Origin: Rivibacter subsaxonicus
Lineage (GTDB): Bacteria; Pseudomonadota; Gammaproteobacteria; Burkholderiales; Burkholderiaceae_C
Assembly: GCF_004217215.1 (NCBI RefSeq)
Contig: NZ_SHKP01000009.1
Span: forward strand, 45,798 to 109,797
Reading direction: 5' to 3'
DNA: 64,000 bases
Each line of letters opens with the position of its first letter. The first letter of the stretch is position 1. The notes under the pieces were generated by a model. That model saw only the letters and a list, made by a program, of their open reading frames with translations. It had not been told where the DNA came from and did not search any database. Shown piece by piece: positions 1 to 9,503 of this stretch. The translations under genes and the position numbers were made by a program.

Positions 1-1
1 C

Positions 2-526
2 GACCCGCTGCTCGGCTCGTTGCGCTGGGACACGGCGGTCGCCTCGCCGCGCGGCACCAACGAGGTCGAGCGCCTGGCCGATCTGGTGGCACCCGCGGTG
101 AAGGTCGGCGACATGGTCTGCGCGCGCGCCTTCCAGAGCGCGGTCGGTTGCGTCGCGGCCGAGCGCGGCGTGTTGAACTGGACCAAGAACGTCGGTGGCA
201 CCGAAGGCATCGCTGCCGATGCCGACTATGTGTTCGGCGCCGACGCCAGCGATCGCATCACCGCCTGGCGGCGCGCCTCCGGCGAGGTGGCGTGGAACAA
301 CGACCAGTTGCTCTACCGCGGCCTGTCGGCACCGCTGGCGGTGGGCCGCACGGTGATCTTCGGCGACAGCGAGGGCTACGTGCACTTCCTCGACCGCACC
401 AACGGCACCGTGCTGCTGCGCCTGCCGACCGACGGCAAGGCGATCGTCAGCGCGCCGGTGGCCAGCGGCACCACGATCCTGGTCGTGACCTCGGGCGGCG
501 GTGTCTACGCCTTCCGCCCAGAGTAG
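2..526 (+). CDS. bamB: Outer membrane assembly lipoprotein BamB, C-terminal part (5' end outside window)
   Basis: Open from the first bases of the window; 174 residues are visible, so the signal peptide, lipobox and first propeller blades lie upstream. BamB is a periplasmic PQQ-like beta-propeller lipoprotein that helps BamA fold outer-membrane proteins. The visible part shows repeating blade-like units such as VFGADASDRITAWRRASGEV and FGDSEGYVHFLDRTNGTVLL, each ending in the small-residue/aromatic pattern of PQQ repeats, and it ends in VYAFRPE. The assignment also rests on position: bamB directly precedes der in Burkholderiales, here with a 39-base gap. The match is to the repeat pattern and context; no catalytic residues are expected. 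bamA of the same complex is at about 23.8 kb. Confidence 0.85.
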   Translation, partial: DPLLGSLRWDTAVASPRGTNEVERLADLVAPAVKVGDMVCARAFQSAVGCVAAERGVLNWTKNVGGTEGIAADADYVFGADASDRITAWRRASGEVAWNNDQLLYRGLSAPLAVGRTVIFGDSEGYVHFLDRTNGTVLLRLPTDGKAIVSAPVASGTTILVVTSGGGVYAFRPE

Positions 527-565
527 GCAGAACCTCTTGCCAGTCAGCAACCAGAACGGGCCCCG

Positions 566-1912
566 ATGAAACCGGTGATCGCACTCGTCGGCCGCCCCAA
601 CGTGGGCAAGTCGACGCTCTTCAACCGGCTCACCAAGAGCCGCGACGCGATCGTGGCCGACTTTGCCGGTCTCACCCGCGATCGCCACTACGGCGACGGC
701 AAGCTCGGCGCGCACGAGTTCATCGTCATCGACACCGGCGGCTTCGAGCCCACGGCCGAAACCGGCATCATCAAGGAGATGGCCAAGCAGACGCGCCAGG
801 CGGTGGCCGAGGCCGACGCGGTGATCTTCGTGGTCGACGTGCGCGGGGGCTTGAGCGCGCAGGACCACGACATCGCCAGCTACCTGCGCACTTCGGGCAA
901 GAAGGTGGTGCTGGCCGCCAACAAGGCCGAAGGCATGCAGGAGTCGCCGCTGCTGGGCGAGTTCTACGAGCTCGGCCTGGGCGAGCCGCACCCGATCTCG
1001 TCGGCGCACGGACAGGGCATCCGCAGCCTGGTCGAACTCGCGCTTGACGGACTGCTGCCGCAGGACGAGCCGGAGGATGAACTGGCCGACGGCAGCGAGG
1101 ATCGCCCGATCCGCCTGGCGGTGGCCGGCCGCCCCAACGTCGGCAAGAGCACGTTGATCAACACCTGGCTCGGCGAGGAGCGCCTGGTCGCCTTCGACAT
1201 GCCGGGCACCACGCGCGACGCGATCTCGGTGCCCTTCGAGCGCAACGGCCAGCGCTTCCAGCTGATCGACACCGCCGGTCTGCGCCGCAAGGGCAAGGTC
1301 TTCGAGGCGATCGAGAAGTTCTCGGTGGTCAAGACGCTGCAGGCGATCTCGGACGCCAACGTCGTGGTGCTGCTGGTCGACGCCCAGGAAGGCGTGTCCG
1401 AACAGGACGCCCACATCGCCGGCTACATCCTCGATGCCGGCCGCGCGGTGGTGATCGCGATCAACAAGTGGGACGCGATCGACAGCTACCAGCGCGAGAT
1501 GCTCGAGCGTTCGATCGAGTCGCGGCTGGCCTTCCTGAAGTTCGCGCCGGTGCTGCACATCTCGGCGCTCAAGCGCCAGGGGCTGGGTCCGCTATGGCAG
1601 GCGATCGGCGATGCCTGGGCTTCGGCCACCAAGAAGATGCCGACCCCGCAGCTGACGCGCGTCCTGCTCGAGGCCGTGCAGTTCCAGCAGCCCAAGCGGG
1701 CCGGCGCCTTCCGCCCCAAGCTGCGCTATGCGCATCAGGGCGGCCAGAATCCGCCGCTGGTGGTGATCCACGGCAACGCGCTCGATCACATCACCGACGC
1801 CTACAAGCGCTTCCTCGAGGGGCGCTTCCGCGCCCATTTCAAGCTCAGCGGCACGCCGATGCGCATCGAACTGCGCAGCTCGAAGAACCCCTTTGCAGAG
1901 GGTGACTCGTAG
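566..1912 (+). CDS. der: Ribosome-assembly GTPase Der (EngA)
   Basis: 448 residues, the usual length. Der has two tandem GTPase domains and a C-terminal KH-like domain, and acts in maturation of the 50S subunit. The first P-loop GRPNVGKS is at residues 9-16 with DTGG near 56; the second P-loop GRPNVGKS is near 188 with [10 protein letters not shown] after it and NKWD near 299. In domain 1 the G4 motif reads NKAE rather than the usual NKxD, which is worth noting because G4 normally fixes guanine specificity; domain 2 is canonical. The C-terminal stretch with KLRYAHQGG and PPLVVIHGN is the KH-like domain. The ATG at 566 follows GGGCCCCG and puts the first P-loop at the normal distance from the start. 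Confidence 0.97.
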   Translation: MKPVIALVGRPNVGKSTLFNRLTKSRDAIVADFAGLTRDRHYGDGKLGAHEFIVIDTGGFEPTAETGIIKEMAKQTRQAVAEADAVIFVVDVRGGLSAQDHDIASYLRTSGKKVVLAANKAEGMQESPLLGEFYELGLGEPHPISSAHGQGIRSLVELALDGLLPQDEPEDELADGSEDRPIRLAVAGRPNVGKSTLINTWLGEERLVAFDMPGTTRDAISVPFERNGQRFQLIDTAGLRRKGKVFEAIEKFSVVKTLQAISDANVVVLLVDAQEGVSEQDAHIAGYILDAGRAVVIAINKWDAIDSYQREMLERSIESRLAFLKFAPVLHISALKRQGLGPLWQAIGDAWASATKKMPTPQLTRVLLEAVQFQQPKRAGAFRPKLRYAHQGGQNPPLVVIHGNALDHITDAYKRFLEGRFRAHFKLSGTPMRIELRSSKNPFAEGDS

Positions 1913-1980
1913 TCGCCGCGGCGAAGAGTGTCGCGCGTGTGATACCTTTCGCCGAACTCTCTTCCAACACGGAGCATATC

Positions 1981-2229
1981 GTGAGCAACAAAGGGCAACT
2001 CCTACAAGACCCGTTCCTGAACCTGCTGCGCAAGGAGCATGTTCCGGTCTCGATCTACCTCGTCAACGGCATCAAGCTGCAGGGGCAGATCGAATCCTTT
2101 GACCAGTACGTGGTCCTGCTGCGCAACACCGTCACCCAGATGGTCTACAAGCACGCGATCTCGACTGTCGTACCGGGCCGCGCCGTGAACTTCCACGCCA
2201 GCGAACCGGTCGAAGGCGGCACCCCCTGA
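1981..2229 (+). CDS. hfq: RNA chaperone Hfq
   Basis: An 82-residue Sm-like protein that pairs small RNAs with mRNAs as a hexamer. I place the start at the GTG at 1981, giving [18 protein letters not shown], which is the standard betaproteobacterial N-terminus. The same frame opens 14 codons further up at 1939, but that extension has no family counterpart, and CGGAGC lies just before the GTG. The Sm1 region contains [16 protein letters not shown] residues (here [12 protein letters not shown]) and Sm2 contains [10 protein letters not shown] with the diagnostic YKH. The C-terminal tail is short, as is normal in this group. It lies between der (69 bases upstream) and hflX (49 bases downstream), the conserved order. 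Confidence 0.97.
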   Translation: MSNKGQLLQDPFLNLLRKEHVPVSIYLVNGIKLQGQIESFDQYVVLLRNTVTQMVYKHAISTVVPGRAVNFHASEPVEGGTP

Positions 2230-2278
2230 GGACTGGCGCTGCCGGTGCGCCCGCACCGGCAGCACCGCGTACGCCACC

Positions 2279-3562
2279 TTGAGCATTGCCCCGAACCCGG
2301 CCGATCAGGCCCGTACCGTGCTGGTCGGCGTCGACCTCGGCCCCGGGAGTTCTTTCGATCCGACGCTAGACGAACTGGCGTTGCTGGCCGAATCGGCCGG
2401 CGACACGCCGGTGGCGCGACTGACCGCGCGCCGCAAGGCGCCCGACGCCGCGCTCTTCGTCGGTTCCGGCAAGGCCGACGAGATCAAGGCGCTGGTCGCC
2501 GCCACGCAGGCCCACGGCGTGATCTTCGATCAGGCGCTATCGCCGGCGCAGCAGCGCAACCTCGAGCGCCACCTCGGTGTCGAGGTGCTCGACCGCATCG
2601 GCCTGATCCTCGAGATCTTCGGTGCCCGCGCCCAGAGCGCCGAAGGCAAGTTGCAGGTCGAACTGGCCCGGCTGCGCTACCTGAGCACCCGCCTGGTGCG
2701 ACGCTGGAGCCATCTCGAGCGCCAGCGCGGCGGCGTCGGTCATCGCGGTGGTCCTGGCGAGCGCCAGATCGAACTCGACAAGCGCATGATCGGCGAGCGC
2801 ATCAAGCAGCTCAAGGGTCGCCTGGTCAAGCTCAAGCGTCAGCGCGGCACCCAGCGCAAGGCGCGAGAGCGCCAGGGCACCTTCCGCGTCTCGCTGGTCG
2901 GCTACACCAACGCCGGCAAGAGCACGCTGTTCAATGCGCTGGTCAAGGCGCGCGCCTACGCCGCCGACCAGCTCTTCGCCACGCTCGACACCACCACTCG
3001 CCAGCTCTACCTGGAGGACGTGCAGACCTCGGTCAGCCTGTCCGATACCGTGGGCTTCATCCGCGACCTGCCGCACTCGCTGGTCGAGGCCTTCGAGGCC
3101 ACGCTGCAGGAGGCGGTCGACGCGGACCTGCTGCTGCACGTGATCGACGCCTCGAGCCCGGTGCTCACCGAGCAGATGGCCGAGGTGCAGCGGGTGCTGG
3201 CCGAGATCGGCGCCGATGGCATCGGCCAGGTGCTGGTCTACAACAAGAGCGACCTGCTACCGGCCGACCAGCGACCGCGCGCGGCGCTCGACGTGCTCGA
3301 ACTCGAGGGCGGCGTGCGGGTGCCGCGCGTGTTCCTCAGTGCGCTGACCGCCGAAGGCCTCCCGGCGCTGCGCGGCCTGCTTGCCATGGCCGCTGCAGGC
3401 CGGCTCGAACAGGCACTGGATGGCGGCGAACTGACACCGAATGCCGTTGCCGCCTCTTGTGACCTGGCTGCGGCGCCCCCACTTTGTACCCCGACCCTGC
3501 CGGATCAAGCGCCGATCGCCACGCTGCGCACCGGCACCAACGACAGCCACCTCCGATCATGA
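2279..3562 (+). CDS. hflX: GTPase HflX (ribosome-associated)
   Basis: 427 residues starting at a TTG at 2279. HflX binds the 50S subunit and can split stalled ribosomes. The N-terminal domain carries RKAPDAALFVGSGKADE, followed by the glycine-rich linker GGVGHRGGPGERQIE, then the GTPase domain with P-loop GYTNAGKST near residues 208-216, the G3 region TVGFIRDLPH and G4 NKSD. All are diagnostic for HflX. No clear Shine-Dalgarno precedes the TTG and no ATG exists upstream before the hfq stop, so the start is probable rather than certain. The last ~45 residues (rich in A, P and T) look poorly conserved. The stop TGA overlaps the hflK start as ATGA. Confidence 0.95.
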   Translation: MSIAPNPADQARTVLVGVDLGPGSSFDPTLDELALLAESAGDTPVARLTARRKAPDAALFVGSGKADEIKALVAATQAHGVIFDQALSPAQQRNLERHLGVEVLDRIGLILEIFGARAQSAEGKLQVELARLRYLSTRLVRRWSHLERQRGGVGHRGGPGERQIELDKRMIGERIKQLKGRLVKLKRQRGTQRKARERQGTFRVSLVGYTNAGKSTLFNALVKARAYAADQLFATLDTTTRQLYLEDVQTSVSLSDTVGFIRDLPHSLVEAFEATLQEAVDADLLLHVIDASSPVLTEQMAEVQRVLAEIGADGIGQVLVYNKSDLLPADQRPRAALDVLELEGGVRVPRVFLSALTAEGLPALRGLLAMAAAGRLEQALDGGELTPNAVAASCDLAAAPPLCTPTLPDQAPIATLRTGTNDSHLRS

Positions 3563-4887
3563 CCATGCCCGACCCCGCCGTGGCCCTGCCGCCCGAGCCT
3601 TTCCCGCCGATGGCCCGCATCGGCGCGCTCGCCCGTGCCGCCGCTGCCTTGACTGCGGGGCTGATCCGCCGGTTGCGCCCGGGACGCGACTCGCTGGTGC
3701 TCAACAGCGGCGGCCGCAACGACGGCCCCCCCGACCTCGACGAACTCTGGCGCGACTTCAACCGCAAGCTCAGCGGCCTGTTCGGCGGTGGCGGCAAGGG
3801 CGAGGGGCCGCGTGGCGGCAACGAGCAGAGCCCGCAGCCTGACATGAAGAGCGCCGGCATCGGCCTCGGCGTGATCGGGCTGGTGGTGCTGCTGATCTGG
3901 GCTGGCAGCGGCTTCTTCATCGTCCAGGAAGGCCAGCAGGGCGTGATCTTGTCCTTCGGCCGCTACAACCGCACGGTCGACGCAGGCATCCAGTGGCGCG
4001 CGCCTTATCCCTTCCAGAGTCACGAGGTGGTCAACTTCACCCAGCTGCGCTCGGTCGAGATCGGTCGCTCGGCGACGGTGCAGTCGACCGGCCTGCGCGA
4101 CTCCTCGATGCTGACCCAGGACGAGAACATCGTCGACATCCGCTTCACGGTTCAGTACCGGCTCAAGGACTCGCGCGACTTCCTGTTCGAGAACCGCAAC
4201 CCGGACGAGGCCGTGGTGCTGGCTGCCGAGTCGGCCGTGCGCGAGATCGTCGGCCGCAGCGACATGAACTCGGTGCTCTACGAGCGGCGCGACGAACTCG
4301 CGGTGGAGCTTTCGAAGTCGCTCCAGACCCAGATCGACCGACTGCGATCGGGCATCCTGGTCACCAATGTCAATGTGCAGAGCGTGCAGCCCCCGGAGGC
4401 GGTGCAGGCCGCCTTCGACGACGCCGTCAAGGCCACGGCCGACCGCCAGCGCTTCCAGAACGAAGGCCAGGCCTACGCCAACGACGTGATTCCGCGCGCG
4501 CAGGGCACGGCGTCGCGACTGCGTGCGGAGTCCGAGGGCTACCGCGAACGCGTCGTCGCGCAGGCGGTCGGCGATGCCTCGCGCTTCAAGCAGGTGCTGG
4601 CCGAGTACCAGAAGGCACCCGTGGTCACACGCGACCGCCTCTACGTGGACACCATGCGCGAGGTCTACAGCAACGTCAGCAAGGTCATGATCGACGTACG
4701 CAACAACTCGAACCTGCTCTACCTGCCGCTGGACAAGCTGATCCAGGCCACCGGCGCCGGCACGCCGGTGACGGTGGCACCGGCGGCTCCCGAGAGCGTG
4801 CCGAGTCCGAGCGCGCCGGCCGCCGCGGCCGCGGCCGACGCGCGCTCGCGCGACAACCAGCGCGGTCGCGACCGCGAGGGCCGCTGA
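3559..4887 (+). CDS. hflK: FtsH protease modulator HflK
   Basis: SPFH/band-7 membrane protein that with HflC forms a large periplasm-facing complex around FtsH. I choose the ATG at 3559 (overlapping the hflX stop as ATGA), giving 442 residues; an ATG two codons later is equally possible, and the first ~50 residues before SLVLNSGGRNDGPPDLDELW are unlike the short start of most homologues. PPDLDELWRDFNRKLSGLFG is the conserved HflK N-terminal motif. One transmembrane segment lies at about residues 99-120 (IGLGVIGLVVLLIWAGSGFF), followed by the SPFH domain with VSFGRY-like ILSFGRYNRTV. The C-terminus is rich in A/P and ends RDNQRGRDREGR. hflC follows after 26 bases. Confidence 0.95.
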   Translation: MTMPDPAVALPPEPFPPMARIGALARAAAALTAGLIRRLRPGRDSLVLNSGGRNDGPPDLDELWRDFNRKLSGLFGGGGKGEGPRGGNEQSPQPDMKSAGIGLGVIGLVVLLIWAGSGFFIVQEGQQGVILSFGRYNRTVDAGIQWRAPYPFQSHEVVNFTQLRSVEIGRSATVQSTGLRDSSMLTQDENIVDIRFTVQYRLKDSRDFLFENRNPDEAVVLAAESAVREIVGRSDMNSVLYERRDELAVELSKSLQTQIDRLRSGILVTNVNVQSVQPPEAVQAAFDDAVKATADRQRFQNEGQAYANDVIPRAQGTASRLRAESEGYRERVVAQAVGDASRFKQVLAEYQKAPVVTRDRLYVDTMREVYSNVSKVMIDVRNNSNLLYLPLDKLIQATGAGTPVTVAPAAPESVPSPSAPAAAAAADARSRDNQRGRDREGR

Positions 4888-4913
4888 GCCGGCGCCGACA
4901 GGAGAACAACAAC

Positions 4914-5798
4914 ATGAACAAGATCGGCATGATCGTTGCAGGCGCGCTGCTCGCGCTGATGATTCTTGCGTCGACGCTCTACGTCGTCGACCAGCGGCAG
5001 TTCGCCGTGCTCTACCAGTTCGGCGAGATCAAGCAAGTGATCGACAAGCCTGGCCTGCAGTTCAAGGCGCCGCCTCCGCTGCAGAACGTGGTGTTCCTCG
5101 ACAAGCGCATCCAGAGCCTGGACAGCCCCGACAGCAAGCCCGTCTTCACCGCCGAGAAGAAGAGCCTGGTGATCGACTGGCTGGTGAAGTGGCGCATCAC
5201 CGACCCGCGCCAGTTCATCCGCAACAACGGCACCGACATCCGCAACGCCGAAACCCGGCTCAGCCCGATCGTGCAGGCCGCGCTCAACGAAGAGGTGACG
5301 CGGCGCAACGTGCAGGCGGTGCTGTCGGGCGAGCGCGAGAAGATCATGCAGGGCGTGATCCAGCGCGTCAGCGCCGATGCCAAGAGCTTCGGCATCGAGA
5401 TCGTCGACATGCGCATCAAGCGGGTCGACTTCGTCTCCAACATCACCGACTCGGTCTACCGGCGCATGCAGTCGGAGCGCCAGCGCGTGGCCAACGAACT
5501 GCGCTCGACCGGCCAGGCCGAGGGCGAGAAGATCCGCGCCGATGCCGACCGCCAGCGTGAGGTCATCGTCGCCGAGGCCTTCCGCGAGGCGCAAAAGGTC
5601 AAGGGCGAGGGCGACGCCAAGGCCAGCGCGATCTATGCCGAGTCCTTCGGCCGCGACCCGGCCTTCGCCCAGTTCTACCGAAGCCTCGAGTCGTACCGCT
5701 CGGTATTCCGCAGCAAGAGCGACATCGTCGTCGTCCAGCCCGACAACGAGTTCTTCAAGGCGATGAACGGCAGCGCCGCGCCGGCGCCGCGCAAGTGA
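4914..5798 (+). CDS. hflC: FtsH protease modulator HflC
   Basis: 294 residues, normal for HflC, the partner of HflK in the FtsH regulatory complex. The start at 4914 is fixed by AGGAGA at 4900-4905. The frame is open far upstream into hflK, but that is a shadow of hflK. A single N-terminal transmembrane segment (residues 4-22) is followed by the SPFH domain: VDQRQFAVLYQFGEIK, then KSLVIDWLVKWRITDPRQF and the coiled, charged C-terminal half with EGEKIRADADRQREVIVAEA. It ends with the conserved FYRSLESYRSVF segment and a short PAPRK tail. The order hflX-hflK-hflC-DUF2065 is standard for Betaproteobacteria and the genes are presumably co-transcribed. Confidence 0.96.
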   Translation: MNKIGMIVAGALLALMILASTLYVVDQRQFAVLYQFGEIKQVIDKPGLQFKAPPPLQNVVFLDKRIQSLDSPDSKPVFTAEKKSLVIDWLVKWRITDPRQFIRNNGTDIRNAETRLSPIVQAALNEEVTRRNVQAVLSGEREKIMQGVIQRVSADAKSFGIEIVDMRIKRVDFVSNITDSVYRRMQSERQRVANELRSTGQAEGEKIRADADRQREVIVAEAFREAQKVKGEGDAKASAIYAESFGRDPAFAQFYRSLESYRSVFRSKSDIVVVQPDNEFFKAMNGSAAPAPRK

Positions 5799-5842
5799 AG
5801 CTCCGGCGCTGACGGTTCGCGAATTCGGGCCCGGACACGCCG

Positions 5843-6031
5843 ATGAGCGAGATCCTGTGGAGCGCGTTCGCGCTGGTACTGGTGATCGAGGGCCTGCTGC
5901 CCTTCTTCAGCCCGCGCCTGTGGCGGCAGGTGTTCGAGCAGGCGCTGCAACTCAGCGATGGCCAGTTGCGCTTCATCGGCCTGAGCAGCATGCTGCTCGG
6001 CCTGCTCGTGCTGGTCTTCGTCGCAGCCTGA
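5843..6031 (+). CDS. DUF2065 family small inner-membrane protein
   Basis: A 62-residue protein with two predicted membrane segments, residues 3-21 (EILWSAFALVLVIEGLLPF) and 41-61 (LRFIGLSSMLLGLLVLVFV). Between them is a short amphipathic stretch with SPRLWRQVF. Size, the EGLLPFFSPRLWR signature and the location between hflC and hisZ identify the DUF2065 family, whose function is unknown. Its conserved linkage to hflKC makes a role near that membrane complex plausible, but this is inference from context only. Confidence 0.88.
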   Translation: MSEILWSAFALVLVIEGLLPFFSPRLWRQVFEQALQLSDGQLRFIGLSSMLLGLLVLVFVAA

Positions 6032-6121
6032 GCCCGGTTCCGCGGCGCGCGGCCTGCGTCGCCGGTGAGGCTGACGCTTGGCCGCCCGTACAATGGTTCT
6101 TTAACCCGGCTTGTCTGCTTC

Positions 6122-8673
<2,552 letters not shown>

Positions 8674-8700
8674 AGCCGGTCACGACACGGAGAAAGCAAC

Positions 8701-9222
8701 ATGCTCACCGACGACGGCAAGCACCTCTATGTGTCCTGGGACGAGTACCACCTGCTGACCGAGCGGCTGGCACTCAAGGTGCACCACTCAGGCTGGGCTT
8801 TCGACCAGATCCTGTGCCTGGCGCGTGGCGGCATGCGGCCCGGAGACATCCTCTCGCGGGTGTTCGACAAGCCGCTGGCGATCATGTCGACCAGTTCCTA
8901 CCGCGACGACGGAGGCACGCTGCAGGGTCGCCTGGACATGGCCAAGTACATCACCATGCCCAAGGGCGAACTGGCCGGGCGTGTGCTGCTGGTCGACGAC
9001 CTGGCCGACTCGGGCGTCACGCTCAGGGCGGTGGTCGAGCGGCTGCGCGGCATTCCGTCGATCGCCGAGCTGCGCTCGGCGGTGCTGTGGGTCAAGGGCG
9101 TGTCGAGCTACACGCCGGACTACTTCGTCGAGATGCTGCCGAGCAGCCCCTGGATCCATCAGCCCTTCGAGGACTACGACTCGCTGCGGCCCGAGGGTCT
9201 GGCCAGGAAGCTCGCGGTCTGA
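8701..9222 (+). CDS. Purine phosphoribosyltransferase, xanthine/hypoxanthine type
   Basis: 173 residues, type I phosphoribosyltransferase fold. The PRPP-binding loop VLLVDDLADSGVTL is at residues 95-108, with the two acidic residues and the DSG turn typical of Gpt-like salvage enzymes. The N-terminal VSWDEYHLLTERLALKV and LARGGMRPGDIL match bacterial xanthine (Gpt/XPRT-like) enzymes, which convert xanthine, guanine or hypoxanthine plus PRPP to nucleotides. Substrate preference cannot be read from the sequence. The ATG at 8701 is preceded by CACGGAGAAAGCAAC, a good ribosome site. It sits 27 bases after purA, so purine synthesis and salvage are probably transcribed together. Confidence 0.88.
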   Translation: MLTDDGKHLYVSWDEYHLLTERLALKVHHSGWAFDQILCLARGGMRPGDILSRVFDKPLAIMSTSSYRDDGGTLQGRLDMAKYITMPKGELAGRVLLVDDLADSGVTLRAVVERLRGIPSIAELRSAVLWVKGVSSYTPDYFVEMLPSSPWIHQPFEDYDSLRPEGLARKLAV

Positions 9223-9320
9223 GGCTTGGTCGACAACTCTCGAGCCCCATCATGCGGCGCGCCTTGCGCGCCGCCGCATTCGATCTCTCGTCCGAGTCCG
9301 CTGCAAGCACACCGGGAAGC

Positions 9321-9351
9321 AAAAAGGGGCCAGCATTTTCATGCTGGCCCC
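9321..9351 (-). terminator. Intrinsic terminator of tRNA-Leu
   Basis: A perfect 11-bp stem (GGGGCCAGCAT / ATGCTGGCCCC, 9326-9336 and 9341-9351) with a 4-base loop. On the minus strand the stem is followed by a T run (plus-strand AAAAA, 9321-9325). It lies 20 bases past the 3' end of the minus-strand tRNA-Leu, so it terminates that transcript. Confidence 0.9.
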
Positions 9352-9371
9352 TATCATCTTGCTACTTGTCT

Positions 9372-9456
<85 letters not shown>

Positions 9457-9473
9457 AGGTACCGAAGCCGGAG

Positions 9474-9503
9474 ATTCTAGCATCAAAAAAGATAACAACA
9501 CAA
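9474..9503 (-). promoter_or_regulatory. Sigma70-type promoter of tRNA-Leu
   Basis: On the minus strand, -35 TTGTGT (9498-9503), an 18-base spacer and -10 TAGAAT (9474-9479) precede the tRNA-Leu 5' end at 9456 by about 17 bases. The AT-rich spacer (a run of T on the minus strand) stands out from the GC-rich surroundings. The promoter overlaps the first codons proposed for rnr on the other strand. Confidence 0.65.

Noticed and set aside
3993..4913. Apparent long N-terminal extension of hflC reaching back into hflK
   Set aside because: The extension is an out-of-frame reading of hflK. The true start at 4914 has AGGAGA upstream and the family N-terminus.
6071..6094. CTGACG and TACAAT before hisZ as a promoter
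   Set aside because: The spacer is only 12 bases, too short for a sigma70 promoter, and no other -35 fits.
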